Positions 7,758 through 17,882 of a stretch of DNA of 64,000 nucleotides are shown here, one piece after another (the first letter of the stretch is position 1; the number at the start of each line of letters is the position of its first letter). Source of the stretch: Zobellia alginiliquefaciens (GTDB taxonomy: Bacteria; Bacteroidota; Bacteroidia; Flavobacteriales; Flavobacteriaceae). Under the pieces are notes generated by a model that did no database searches, had not been told where the DNA came from, and saw only the letters and a program-made list of their open reading frames with translations. Both the position numbers and the translations under genes were made by a program. The stretch is taken from NCBI RefSeq assembly GCF_029323795.1, contig NZ_CP119758.1, positions 4,216,001-4,280,000 of the forward strand. The letters are read 5' to 3'.

Positions 7758-10253
7758 ATGGAAGAATCATTATCAAGGCAAATGCTTTATGGTAGGGTAA
7801 CCTGTGAAAAAGAGGGGTGCTCGTTAGAAGGGTTGACCGTAGAATTGGTAGATGCAAATCTACTTAAATTCAGTATGGTCAAATCGAATAGAACCGATAA
7901 GGACGGAAGGTTTAAAATAGAAGTGCTAACAGAAAAAAAAGACACACAAATTGAAAGTGCGCATCTGCAGGTTTTAAATAAAAAGGGAAATCTCATGTAT
8001 GTTCATGAGTCCAATATTTTTGAAACAAGTGGAGCATTAGACCAAATAGAAATTAAGCTTCCGGAATCCGTAATGGAAGCGGTATCTTACGATTTTACGA
8101 GATTTCAGTTTAATTCTATTGTAAAACTAAATCCCAACTATTTTGGGGCTTATGAAAAATTAAAGCTTCCTAAAATTCCTCCAATTATCACCCCAAAGAA
8201 AGGAGATACAAAGTATGAAGAATTGGAGTGTATAGGACTGTATCCTGAAACGGATGAATTGGAAGCGGTCTTTAAAGTTAAACTTCCATACGGATTTGGC
8301 GGTAACCTCTGTTCGGATGGGAGTAAGGAATATGTATCCTTTTATGTGGATTACGGTTCAGGTTTTCAATCTGTAGGCCCTGCGGTTTCGGTAAACACGC
8401 ATAGCTTAGGTACTGTTCGTAAAGGGCCTTTGTGCTATGCGGTTAAGCAGTTTGTAGACTTTGAAAAGAAGAGCTGTAAAACACCCTACTTGGTTAAGGT
8501 TAGAGCCATATTAAGCTGGAATACGCCACCTATGGGGCCAAATTATATTCCCACTTGGGGAAATATTAAAGATGCGTGGGTACAGATCGATCCTATCAAA
8601 AAATCTTGGGATATACTTACCGATAAATTTAGTGATATAAGCTTAGTGAAGTCATACAGTGATCTTCAGGTTTCCAAAAAAGAACTGATCGAGTCATTAC
8701 AAAGTTCACTGGACTATAATAAGAAGGGACTTGAAAAGGAGCGTGTGGATTTTAAGGATAATATTCTTAAAAACCCTAATTTTTATGCAGCAATGGCGGA
8801 TAAGGATAATTTTCAATCCGCAGTTGAACAAATCTATATGTTGCCTCCTGAAATTTTAGAAAAGTTCAAGCCAAAATTAATAGACCCAAAATGGTTGCTT
8901 CCTGTAAAGCCTTTTAATTATAACACCAATTATGAGGAGTTAACTTGTGTGGGGCTATACCCAGAAAGAGACACGCTAGAAGCTACGGTAGCGATTAAAA
9001 AGCAAAATGGTTATAAAGGGAATTTATGCTCAACGGGCAGTGAGGAGTATGTAGCTTTTTATGTGAATTGGGGAGATGGTCTGGGTTACCAACATGAAGG
9101 TACAAAGTTCTTTAAGGCACATGATATTCCTAGAGATGTTAATCCGTTAATGTATGCCGTTAATCTTCGGGTTCGGGATATGGCTAAAAAATTAAAGCGT
9201 TGTAAAGAAGAAAATATCATTCGGGTTCGTGCTATTTTAAGTTGGGAGATTGCTCCCACAAGTCATACGTATAGACCGTCTTGGGGTAATGTTAAAGAGT
9301 GTCGTATACAGGTTAGACCATATGGCAGTGTAAATGATAAATGTGAGATTCAACATGTAAATAAAGTGTTGGTTGAAGATATTAATAGCCAAGGGTATGC
9401 ACGTAAGGTTATTGATGATTCAACCTTTTCACCATCGATATTTGACCGTCCTTTTGGCGCCACCATAGCCATTTGGGGTAGTATTAATAATGCTACAGCG
9501 GTATATTATCGTATGCGCTTTAGTGATGATAATGGAGCCACCTGGAATACGGTATTGACCAAAAGGAAGTATAGAACAGGTTTCTTGACTGTAGCGGAAA
9601 GAACACCAGATGCAGATGGATGGTTCTCTGTAAACAATTACAATACGGATTTAGGAAACTATAGTGATACACCTTTAGCCAATTGGAGTAGTGGTACAAG
9701 AACAGGACAGCATATCTTACGAATAGAACTTGCAGGTACATCAAAAGTACCAATTGTAGGTGCTTCATGTCAGGTTACCGTGTTTTTGGATAATCAGAGA
9801 CCAGAGCACTTTGAATTTGTAGATGCTACCATACCACAACAAGGGGTTACCGTTAAAAATGAAGCCGGTATTATTAAAAAATGCGGAAAATATAAAGGAG
9901 CAGAAAAAGTGTACGTTTATGGTAATTTCAAGGATGCACATTTCAATGCCTATTCTCTATTGCTTTTCGGTGGAAATCTAGCCTCAAGTGGAGTAGGTAT
10001 TACTCCTGCGATTAATGAATATGATGAAGGTACTCCCTTAGACACAAATGGTATTATAGGAGCCACCAACCCAGGAAATGGCAGTTTGTTGGCATCTGTT
10101 GATATGCCAGCTATTGGAGCGGATATAGACTGTGCCTATGGGATAAGAATGGTAACTTCAGATAGAACTATCAGAGGGTATTTTTCAACCTATATTTTTA
10201 GGTCAACTACACATGCTAATGTCTCTTATGTGACTTTTAATTGGACACCATAA
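7758..10253 (+). CDS. Unrecognised 831-aa protein with a tandem duplicated domain
   Basis: No signal peptide or membrane segment is visible, so it looks cytoplasmic or exported by a non-Sec route. Residues 10-110 resemble a CNA-B/transthyretin-like beta sandwich ('RLYG.V.....LEGLTVELVD', 'RTDKDGRFKIEV'). Two copies of a domain follow, about 155-285 and about 393-530. They share 'YEELxCxGLYPExDxLEA', 'GNLCSxGSxEYVxFYV', 'VRAILSW' and a 'TWGN/SWGNV' element. Four or more cysteines are conserved between the copies. The C-terminal 290 residues contain a further beta-rich segment ('AIWGSINNATAVYYRMRFSDD'). It stands alone between two terminators, so it has its own promoter. I do not recognise the family. 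Beta-sandwich architecture suggests binding or structural work, but no function is claimed. Confidence 0.85.
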   Translation: MEESLSRQMLYGRVTCEKEGCSLEGLTVELVDANLLKFSMVKSNRTDKDGRFKIEVLTEKKDTQIESAHLQVLNKKGNLMYVHESNIFETSGALDQIEIKLPESVMEAVSYDFTRFQFNSIVKLNPNYFGAYEKLKLPKIPPIITPKKGDTKYEELECIGLYPETDELEAVFKVKLPYGFGGNLCSDGSKEYVSFYVDYGSGFQSVGPAVSVNTHSLGTVRKGPLCYAVKQFVDFEKKSCKTPYLVKVRAILSWNTPPMGPNYIPTWGNIKDAWVQIDPIKKSWDILTDKFSDISLVKSYSDLQVSKKELIESLQSSLDYNKKGLEKERVDFKDNILKNPNFYAAMADKDNFQSAVEQIYMLPPEILEKFKPKLIDPKWLLPVKPFNYNTNYEELTCVGLYPERDTLEATVAIKKQNGYKGNLCSTGSEEYVAFYVNWGDGLGYQHEGTKFFKAHDIPRDVNPLMYAVNLRVRDMAKKLKRCKEENIIRVRAILSWEIAPTSHTYRPSWGNVKECRIQVRPYGSVNDKCEIQHVNKVLVEDINSQGYARKVIDDSTFSPSIFDRPFGATIAIWGSINNATAVYYRMRFSDDNGATWNTVLTKRKYRTGFLTVAERTPDADGWFSVNNYNTDLGNYSDTPLANWSSGTRTGQHILRIELAGTSKVPIVGASCQVTVFLDNQRPEHFEFVDATIPQQGVTVKNEAGIIKKCGKYKGAEKVYVYGNFKDAHFNAYSLLLFGGNLASSGVGITPAINEYDEGTPLDTNGIIGATNPGNGSLLASVDMPAIGADIDCAYGIRMVTSDRTIRGYFSTYIFRSTTHANVSYVTFNWTP

Positions 10254-10271
10254 TGAAAGGGATGTTTAGTA

Positions 10272-10309
10272 GAAAAGCCGACTTCCAATTTATTGGAGCC
10301 GGCTTTTTT
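10272..10309 (+). terminator. Rho-independent terminator, possibly bidirectional
   Basis: Arms AAAAGCCG-A-CTTCCAA and TTGGA-GCCGGCTTTT pair around a short AT-rich loop and run into a T tract. The complementary A tract at the left arm lets it also serve the convergent hsdR gene, which ends 65 bp away. Confidence 0.75.
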
Positions 10310-10373
10310 GTATAGAGAAGTATTTGCTTTTTATTTACTTCGTATTTTTTAATTACACACAGTTGTGAGAACG

Positions 10374-13300
10374 TTAACTTTGATAAACACTCCTACCGGC
10401 ACCATAGTAGTTAGAGTAAATATGTTGATATACATTGGCAGTTTTAATACCTACTTCTTCATCAGAGTAAGATTCTTGTGGTAGGTACAGTAAGTTATCG
10501 TAGATAGTACTTTTGACTTGTGCTTTTATCTGCCTACTTTCTCTCCATTTATCTATGCTAAGTTTTTCTGCCTTTAGAATATCAAGTGTTTTTACAGCTA
10601 CTTTTTTTACTTCTTTTAATTCTTTATCAGATAATTGCTTCCCCTCTTTAAGTAAATCAAATATTGCTAAAGCTTCTTGATTGCTAAGTTTTTCTCTTAC
10701 AACTCGTTGTTCTTCAAATGATAAGTCTTTAATGAATTCATTTAACTTGTCAAATGTTCTGATGGTGTCTTCTAAATCTTTTCCTTTATTATAAGCTTCT
10801 ATGATTTCTCTATATTTATCATAGAATTTGACTCGAAGCGGATTTTCATTAACCATTTGTTTTAACCTCTTTTCAATTGCATCTTGTAGGTTAAAAACGA
10901 GTGTATTTTTACGAGGAGTTTTTGAAAAAGCAGCTCTTAATTTATCAAAATCCAAGGATGATAAATCTACATATACATCTTCATCACCTTCTTTTAAAAT
11001 AGTATCTTGAATGACTACACTGTCACTAACTATCGCCTGTAGATCCATAATAATTTGTGTGACGTCAGCAGATTTTACATTCTGATTTAGTGCAGTGTAA
11101 ATAGCCTCTATTGCATTAAAATTTGTAACATGTGGTTTTAGTTCTTCTGAAGGAAATAACGCTTTATACTTTCTAAATACATTCCGAGCCATCATTTCGA
11201 ATGTGGTTCTTGTAGTTTCATTCAAACAAACAGCATCGGTAGCATCTTTTAGTTTTGCAATTTTAGACATGGGTTTCACTTCTTTAAGCTCTTGTAGCGA
11301 AAAATCAAGTTCTTTTAAATATGCCTTTACATCTTTAATCGCCTGCTTCAGCTCTTTCACCAAATCCTCTAAAGGATCAATTGGCTTGCCTTCTGGACCA
11401 GATTTCCCTCCTTCACCGTATACAGAGTAGGCTTTTTCTAATTGCTTGTAAACATTACCATAATCTACTATTAATCCATTTTCCTTTTCATCGTCGTAAA
11501 CTCTGTTAGCCCTAGCTATGGTTTGCATTAGGGTATGCCCTTTAATTGGCTTGTCTAAATAAACGGTGGAGACACAAGGAGCATCAAAACCAGTAATCCA
11601 CATAGCGCAAACAAATGCTAATCTAAAAGGGTTGTCTTCATCTTTAAATTCCTTTTCTAGATTTCGTTCCACCATTTTACGACGGTGAACTTCAATATCT
11701 AAATTCATTTTACGGAATTTATCTAACTCATTTTGCTCACTACTAACTACAACGCAAATTTCTGTTTCTTTAACCTTATTGTATTTTCTTCTTAATTCTT
11801 GAGCTTCTTGTTCATCGTCGGCATTTTTAATTCGCTGATTTAATTCTTCTAAATACTTTGGCCAATATGCAACTGCTAATTCATACATTTTAATAGCTGT
11901 TGGCTTGTCTAATGCTACATACATAGCTTTACCTTGATAGCCACGTTCGTTAAAGTGCCAAACTAAATCTTTTGCGATAGCTTCTAAACGAGGTTGCGAG
12001 GTTAAAATAGGGTAGTCTCTATTAAATAGATATTCTAATTTTTTCTTTTGGTCATCATCTAAGTCTTCATTTTCAAAAACCTCGGCCATTTTTTCATCTA
12101 GATCAGGGTTTATTATATCTAATTTTTCACCTCTATTTAAATAGCGCAAGGGTAGGGTAGCCTGATCTTCGATTGCCCTTTTAAAATCATAGACCGATAC
12201 ATATTCACCAAATATATTCTTGGTTAGTTCTTCTTCCTCTTTTATAATTGGCGTACCTGTAAAACCTAAATATGATGCATTGGGTAAACCATGAAAACGC
12301 ATATTCCTAGCATAGGTACCCGATTGTGTCCTGTGAGCTTCATCACTAATTACAATTACATTTTTACGTTCTGTAATAAGTGGGTATTCAGTTTCTAGTT
12401 TTGGATCAATAGAAAACTTATGAATTAAGGTAAAAACATAGCGATGATTTTCTGATAGTAACTGTCGAAGGTGTTCACGACCAGTAGTTCCTTTCTTTTT
12501 GCCTGCAATTACATTTTTATCGTTGACCACACCAACCCCTGAAAAAGTATCATATAATTGATTCTCTAGCTCAGTACGATCTACAGCAATTAAGAAGGTG
12601 TACGAGCCACCAAGTTTTCTGTGAATTTTTTCGCATAAAAAGACCATTGAGTATGACTTTCCACTGCCTTGGGTATGCCAGAAAACACCGAGTTTACCTT
12701 CTAGGTCTTCAATATTATGTACATTGTCGATAACCTTATTTACACCAATATATTGGTGGTTTTTAGCCATAAGTTTCACTACATCTCCCCCTGAATCATC
12801 AAATAACAAGAAGTTCTCAAAAATATCCATGAGACGTTTTTTGTCACATGTACCGCGTAGCATAGTGTCTAAACTAACCTCGCCTTCTTCATCTTCTTCT
12901 ATACGTTTCCAATCTAGAAAGTACTTGTATTTACTGGTGACGGTGCCTACTTTAGCATCTGTGCCATTACTTAAAATTATAAATGCATTATTATGAAATA
13001 ACTGTGGAATGGCATCTTTATAATCTTTTAAATTGTCTGAATACGCATGCCGTAATTCTTGATGGTGCGCTTTAAGCTCAAATAATACAAGGGGAATACC
13101 ATTTACAAAACCAACAACATCTGGTCTTCTTAAATAAAGTTCACCTAAAACTTCTAATTGCCGTACGGCGAAGAATTCATTATTAGTAGGGTTGTTAAAA
13201 TCAAAAACCTTTAGTTTGGTCTTTATGAATTCACCTTTATCGTTGGTATAGCTAACAGGTACGCCATTTCTAAGGATATTACTTTTGTCTTTATTAATCC

Positions 13301-13565
13301 TACCTAAAGTTTGATCTGCTACATTTTGACTAATCAGTTCAATAGCTTGCTCGTAAGCAGTTTCAGGATGATTGGGGTTTAGCTTTTTAAGTGCAGAAAA
13401 TACATGCCGTGTAAGAACAATTTCATTTTTGTTTTCTCTGCCTAACAACCCTTTCTCACCAAAAGATTCATTGTGCCAAGCTGTAACTACAGACCAACCT
13501 AGTTCTTGTAATACATCTTGGGTGGCTTGTTCTATTAAAGCATCTTCAGAATATTCGTAGCTCAT
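10374..13565 (-). CDS. hsdR: Type I restriction endonuclease, R subunit (HsdR)
   Basis: 1063 residues, normal for HsdR. The N-terminal PD-(D/E)XK nuclease is visible as D149 with E163-L-K165 ('RRPDVVGF', 'VLFELKAHHQ'). The SF2 translocase motor follows: Walker A 'TQGSGKS' at 298-304, DEAH box 408-411 ('VISDEAHRTQSG'), motif III 'LGFTGTP', and motif VI around 'TIARANRVYDD'. The C-terminal third is helical and mediates assembly with HsdM/HsdS. In the complex it translocates DNA using ATP and cuts it far from the recognition site. It is the last gene of the minus-strand cluster, 14 bp after mcrC. It is separated from hsdM/hsdS by about 9.4 kb of other genes. All catalytic motifs look intact. Confidence 0.96.
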   Translation of the reverse strand: MSYEYSEDALIEQATQDVLQELGWSVVTAWHNESFGEKGLLGRENKNEIVLTRHVFSALKKLNPNHPETAYEQAIELISQNVADQTLGRINKDKSNILRNGVPVSYTNDKGEFIKTKLKVFDFNNPTNNEFFAVRQLEVLGELYLRRPDVVGFVNGIPLVLFELKAHHQELRHAYSDNLKDYKDAIPQLFHNNAFIILSNGTDAKVGTVTSKYKYFLDWKRIEEDEEGEVSLDTMLRGTCDKKRLMDIFENFLLFDDSGGDVVKLMAKNHQYIGVNKVIDNVHNIEDLEGKLGVFWHTQGSGKSYSMVFLCEKIHRKLGGSYTFLIAVDRTELENQLYDTFSGVGVVNDKNVIAGKKKGTTGREHLRQLLSENHRYVFTLIHKFSIDPKLETEYPLITERKNVIVISDEAHRTQSGTYARNMRFHGLPNASYLGFTGTPIIKEEEELTKNIFGEYVSVYDFKRAIEDQATLPLRYLNRGEKLDIINPDLDEKMAEVFENEDLDDDQKKKLEYLFNRDYPILTSQPRLEAIAKDLVWHFNERGYQGKAMYVALDKPTAIKMYELAVAYWPKYLEELNQRIKNADDEQEAQELRRKYNKVKETEICVVVSSEQNELDKFRKMNLDIEVHRRKMVERNLEKEFKDEDNPFRLAFVCAMWITGFDAPCVSTVYLDKPIKGHTLMQTIARANRVYDDEKENGLIVDYGNVYKQLEKAYSVYGEGGKSGPEGKPIDPLEDLVKELKQAIKDVKAYLKELDFSLQELKEVKPMSKIAKLKDATDAVCLNETTRTTFEMMARNVFRKYKALFPSEELKPHVTNFNAIEAIYTALNQNVKSADVTQIIMDLQAIVSDSVVIQDTILKEGDEDVYVDLSSLDFDKLRAAFSKTPRKNTLVFNLQDAIEKRLKQMVNENPLRVKFYDKYREIIEAYNKGKDLEDTIRTFDKLNEFIKDLSFEEQRVVREKLSNQEALAIFDLLKEGKQLSDKELKEVKKVAVKTLDILKAEKLSIDKWRESRQIKAQVKSTIYDNLLYLPQESYSDEEVGIKTANVYQHIYSNYYGAGRSVYQS

Positions 13566-13579
13566 AGTTCTAATTAAAA

Positions 13580-14830
13580 TTAATTAAGCCAGTCATTAAA
13601 TTGCTCACTTATGTTTTCTTGCCATTTCTTTATATTGTTATCTACTTCAATAGTAATGACACCACATTCTTTATCTATTGGATTACTAGAAACAGGATCT
13701 AAAAACAATCCATTTCGTTTTTCATTCTTAACTCCCGGGTAAACTAAAGCAACTTTTTGAGCTTTATAATATTCATGGTAAACATACATCTGCCTTAAAT
13801 CATCAGGAGATGGATTATATCCATTCAAATTTTTCCACTTTGTATCTAGAATAATACTTTCTCCATCATTTTCTATCCAAATATCAGGTTTCATTTTAGA
13901 CCGATTTCCTTTTTCTGGCTTCCAAAAGTATTTAGATGTTTGTGCTGTAATGCGAGACTGACTATTTTTATATTTTAGTAAACTCTTAAATATGAATTTC
14001 TCCCAAAGCATATTCATATCAAACATTAACGCTAAAACATTATTTCTACCTTTGCTTATGTCTGGATGATATTGCAATAACAATAGTTTGGCTATTTCAA
14101 TTCCTTTTTTATAGTGCTCCGTTTTTCTGTTGAATATTAATTTGTTAAAAGTAGATTCTGTTACTTTAATATTTGGCATTTCTGGAAAATTCAATAACAA
14201 AGACCCAATTCTACTATGTAATGATGTATTACTGTTTATTTGTTTGATAAGTTGAATTGCCTGGTATAAAATAATATGCAATTGGTGCACAACATCATAT
14301 GTTGTATGGCTAACATAAAACCTTTCCTGATGTGTTAAATTATATTGAATATGTTTATTAAATTGTAAACTACCTTTTAATGCAAGAACATTACCTTTTT
14401 TTTTTCTATACTTCTTTATTAAGCCTGAATGTAGAATATATTCAACCTCATTTATAAACATTTCAAAATATAAATCGAGTATTGAATTAGGCTTTATTTT
14501 TAAATTACTTGAGCTTGTAGATTTTATATTAAAACTACCAACTGAACGCATCATACCAATTAAGATATCACGCCATTTGTTTTCTTCTATTGTCGAATTT
14601 GAATTCTTGTCCGCTTTTGGTAAAACTTCAATAGTAGTTTTACCTATTTGAATAACCCCAACATATTCATTGAATTGAACTCCATTATAAATTAATTTAA
14701 AATAGGGTACACCTGAGCCATAATATTTCTGAAGTGCATCAAATTGTGGCTTACTTATCCGTTTTTCTCCTTTATCAAAACGAAGTGCTTCATGTTCAAA
14801 AACAACAATATGATTATCTTGATTACACAA
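13580..14830 (-). CDS. mcrC: McrC-like subunit of a modification-dependent (type IV) restriction system
   Basis: 416 residues. The N-terminal beta domain has the McrC phrase 'YVGVIQIGKTTIEVLPKADK'. The C-terminal nuclease has PD-(D/E)XK residues D316 ('MKPDIWIEND'), D329 and K331 ('ILDTKWK'). McrC is the nuclease and GTPase-stimulating partner of the McrB AAA+ ring and cleaves DNA carrying modified cytosines. Its start overlaps the mcrB stop by 8 bp, so translation is coupled to the partner upstream. It precedes hsdR in the same transcript. Assignment is firm at family level. The modification recognised cannot be predicted from McrC. Confidence 0.93.
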   Translation of the reverse strand: MCNQDNHIVVFEHEALRFDKGEKRISKPQFDALQKYYGSGVPYFKLIYNGVQFNEYVGVIQIGKTTIEVLPKADKNSNSTIEENKWRDILIGMMRSVGSFNIKSTSSSNLKIKPNSILDLYFEMFINEVEYILHSGLIKKYRKKKGNVLALKGSLQFNKHIQYNLTHQERFYVSHTTYDVVHQLHIILYQAIQLIKQINSNTSLHSRIGSLLLNFPEMPNIKVTESTFNKLIFNRKTEHYKKGIEIAKLLLLQYHPDISKGRNNVLALMFDMNMLWEKFIFKSLLKYKNSQSRITAQTSKYFWKPEKGNRSKMKPDIWIENDGESIILDTKWKNLNGYNPSPDDLRQMYVYHEYYKAQKVALVYPGVKNEKRNGLFLDPVSSNPIDKECGVITIEVDNNIKKWQENISEQFNDWLN

Positions 14831-17759
14831 TAGTATCTTTCATTAATAGTTTAATGGCTTTATCAAAAGTCATCTCAATTTCATTATTCTTTACTCTTAC
14901 TAAATAGTTATGATTTTCATTTCTATAATCGATAATTTCATAAACTTCCCGCTCTTCAAAATCGCTAGTACTATCATGATCGAAATCGGCGAAACCATCA
15001 GTATTTTTATCCCAATTTATAAGTTTAATAAAACCTTTTCCTAAGACCAATCCTATTTTTCCATAATCACCAAAGAAGTATTCCTGTAAAAGCGGAATAA
15101 TGTTTTTATAAAACGCTTTGATTATTTCTTTTTCACGATTCTTCTCTTTTTCTATAATAAAAAAGGAGTGACCAATTGCATGATCTTTATCTAATAGCTT
15201 TTCAATACGATTATTAATAGTTTTAAGAATTCCTGAAACTTTGTAATTAAATACAGAATAATCTAGTTCATTTAAAGCATAATTAGGTGGCATTTCTTCA
15301 AACGAAAAACGTCTGCGCAAAGCTGTATCTAGAGCTTCCACACTTCTGTCAGCAGTATTCATAGTGCCAATAATATATAAATTTGGCGGCACTCCAAAAG
15401 AATCTTTGCTATAGGGTAATGTAACTTGTAAAGCTTCTTTATGACCCAATCGTTTATCTCTTTCAATTAATGTAATAAGTTCTCCAAAAATTTGAGAGAC
15501 GTTACCTCTGTTAATTTCATCTATTATAATAACAATCGGAGGTGCTGAATCACCTAATTTATTAGTTGCTTCTCTAAATACGCCGCTATTAAATTTTTTT
15601 ATAATTTCATTTTCATCTAAGGTGTCTACTTCCTTTGATTCTTTTATTAATTGTGAATCTGGATTGAAAACTTTCTCCTCGAAATTCTTTAGACCTCCAA
15701 ACACCGCGTAAAATTCAGTTATCCTAGTTGTAATTTGAACCGCATCCTTAACTTGGCTTAAGTTATTAATCTGATTAATTGACTTGAATGTGTCGTATAA
15801 TTTTTGAATATTCTCTTTTGTTAATGGGGCTGACCTATTTGCAATAGAGTCTTTAGCTCTTGCAATAATTGAGTTATTCCTGTTGATTTCTTTAATTTCA
15901 ACTTCGTTCCCTCTTAATGTTTTATAAATTGGAGGAGTGTTGTTATCAATTAATGATGTAACATGGCTTATAAATGCTTCATACAAATCATCAAAAGTGT
16001 AATGCTCTGATGCTTGATTAGAATTGATTAATTCTTTATAACAAGCATATGCAGCGTGAGCACAGGCTTTTTTAAATATACCAGATTCAACGTCATACTT
16101 CAAAAAGTCCACGTCTTCTTCAGGATTTTGAGGTTTTATACCTTCAATAAAATCTTCATAATTCATGCTTTGATGAAAAGTTGTAAACACGATACGATTT
16201 TCTTTTACTAACTTATCGTATTCCTTTTTTACCTCTTTACGATCTTGTTGAAGGTTAAATTGTGGATTTACAATTTCTATTGCCTTATTTGTAGTATGAT
16301 ATGTTTTTCCTGTTCCTGGAGGTCCAAAAAGGATTTGATTTAAAGGTAACTCCATATAATTGTTTTTTGTATTTAATGATGTTTGCTTGCTATAAAGGAA
16401 ATCATCAATTTGTTTTTTTAATCCGATTGTTGAAAGCTCATAAACCGTTGTCATAAGTCCAACATCATTAGTGAAATCTGGATTAATAATTTTCCAATCG
16501 GTTTGCTTTTGATGAGAAAAATTATCTACGCCTTCATATACATATTCATCAGAAACAATACCAATACCTAATACTTGTGCACCATCTTGAGCCAGAATAA
16601 CATCTCCAACATTAATATCATAAAAATTGAAAATTTCGCCCGCTTTTCTACTTATGGTTCTATTGTCATGTTGATAAAACCCTTTGTTTTTTAGCAGTTT
16701 TATAATATCTTTTTTTGATTTAACTTCAGTTTCATTTAAATCTCCTATCTCAGACCAACCAATGCATATTTTATTGTTGGTTTTCATAGTTTCCCAATAA
16801 CTTGTATTGTCATCTTTAGTCCCTATTCTCCAATATCTTTTTTTGTTTCCAAATTCTTTGTCTAAACCTTGATAAAGAATGTCTTGGGCGAGAATTTTAA
16901 AGTGTACATCATTAAAAGCCTCATTTGGTAAATTTTTTTGAAACAAATAAATTAGTTCTTTATCCTTTTTAATATAGTTATCAATTAAATCTTCAATTAG
17001 GTGTAAATAATGGACATATTTTTCACCTTTCTTTTTTGATTTTACACCTACTAAATCACAATACTTTTTATAAAATGAATTTTTATAAAAAGTATATTTT
17101 TCTGGATTGTAATAGGTTAGAAAAGTCGCCATTGTACGTTCATCATGATGATGAGAAAAACGTTTTTCTGGCACAAATGTTCTGTAAATTCTTAAAGTTT
17201 CTGCATCAAAATATTGGACCCTTTCTTCTAATGACCGTGATTCATCAAACAAAACATTAAAACATTCTCGGTATGCCTCTGCAGCATCTTTTGCTAAATG
17301 GTTTATTACACCAACACCAACAGGGTAAATAAGATTCGCAAAATTTATTTCTTTTATTTCTTCTGTAAAATTAACAGCCCTTGTGTTTGGTCTGCCCTTA
17401 TATTGATTTAATAAATGCCATTTATAAACTTCTTCTTCTAAACCTACTTTTACTAAGTGCTTTTTGTATTTATTGATTAAATCTTTCAAGTAGTTATCTT
17501 TAAAAGCAACTACAGAATATCCAGTTACTTTTTCAAGATGAGTTCTATAGTTTGTTTTGCTATTAAAATCTTTTAAAGTCAAATTAATGTCTGCTAATTT
17601 TGCTGCCTCTGTAACCAATAATTTAAAAGGGTAGTTTGTACCTTTTATTGAAATTGCATACCCTGTACCTTTTCTTTTAGAAGGAACGCCATTTTTATCT
17701 ATCTCTAGAGCCGCTTTATCAATTAAGTCTTTTGTAATAAAATCTAGTTTGCTCTCCAT
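14823..17759 (-). CDS. mcrB: McrB-like AAA+ GTPase with two N-terminal sensor-like domains
   Basis: 978 residues, about twice E. coli McrB. The AAA+ domain occupies the C-terminal half: Walker A 'FGPPGTGKT' with K485, Walker B and neighbour 'VIIIDEINRGNVSQIFGE' around 735, the McrB signature 'MNTADR' at 800-805, then 'ALRRRFSFEE'. A helical insertion of about 150 residues separates Walker A from Walker B. The N-terminal part seems to hold two modules. Residues 25-60 ('GTGYAISIKGTNYPFKLL') resemble the head domain of ScoMcrA-type enzymes. Residues 305-440 ('RYWRIGTKDD', 'CIGWSEIGDL', 'VGDVILAQDG') resemble an EVE/PUA-like modified-base reader. Those two calls are tentative. It probably assembles as a hexamer with McrC. 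A fragment like an hsdS end lies in the 123 bp before it, in the same frame as its ATG. Confidence 0.92.
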   Translation of the reverse strand: MESKLDFITKDLIDKAALEIDKNGVPSKRKGTGYAISIKGTNYPFKLLVTEAAKLADINLTLKDFNSKTNYRTHLEKVTGYSVVAFKDNYLKDLINKYKKHLVKVGLEEEVYKWHLLNQYKGRPNTRAVNFTEEIKEINFANLIYPVGVGVINHLAKDAAEAYRECFNVLFDESRSLEERVQYFDAETLRIYRTFVPEKRFSHHHDERTMATFLTYYNPEKYTFYKNSFYKKYCDLVGVKSKKKGEKYVHYLHLIEDLIDNYIKKDKELIYLFQKNLPNEAFNDVHFKILAQDILYQGLDKEFGNKKRYWRIGTKDDNTSYWETMKTNNKICIGWSEIGDLNETEVKSKKDIIKLLKNKGFYQHDNRTISRKAGEIFNFYDINVGDVILAQDGAQVLGIGIVSDEYVYEGVDNFSHQKQTDWKIINPDFTNDVGLMTTVYELSTIGLKKQIDDFLYSKQTSLNTKNNYMELPLNQILFGPPGTGKTYHTTNKAIEIVNPQFNLQQDRKEVKKEYDKLVKENRIVFTTFHQSMNYEDFIEGIKPQNPEEDVDFLKYDVESGIFKKACAHAAYACYKELINSNQASEHYTFDDLYEAFISHVTSLIDNNTPPIYKTLRGNEVEIKEINRNNSIIARAKDSIANRSAPLTKENIQKLYDTFKSINQINNLSQVKDAVQITTRITEFYAVFGGLKNFEEKVFNPDSQLIKESKEVDTLDENEIIKKFNSGVFREATNKLGDSAPPIVIIIDEINRGNVSQIFGELITLIERDKRLGHKEALQVTLPYSKDSFGVPPNLYIIGTMNTADRSVEALDTALRRRFSFEEMPPNYALNELDYSVFNYKVSGILKTINNRIEKLLDKDHAIGHSFFIIEKEKNREKEIIKAFYKNIIPLLQEYFFGDYGKIGLVLGKGFIKLINWDKNTDGFADFDHDSTSDFEEREVYEIIDYRNENHNYLVRVKNNEIEMTFDKAIKLLMKDTIV

Positions 17760-17760
17760 T

Positions 17761-17865
17761 ATTAATTATATTTTGCATTCCCTTCTGCGACCATCCCATA
17801 AAATCTCTAACCTCCAAATTACCACTCATTAAACGTGGTTATAAAATATTGCGATGTTATTTCAA
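17761..17865 (-). pseudogene. Relic of an hsdS 3' end
   Basis: On the minus strand this spacer reads LK-stop-HRNIL-stop-PRLMSGNLEV, then runs open into the mcrB start codon. The intact hsdS ends with LKEARDILLPRLMSGMIDV. At DNA level 17 bases are identical (17822-17838 and 23044-23060 on the plus strand) and flanking bases remain similar. The two stops are explained by single-base changes. This is a fossil of a second specificity gene at this position. Confidence 0.75.
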
Positions 17866-17882
17866 GAATGCTAAAAGGTGAA

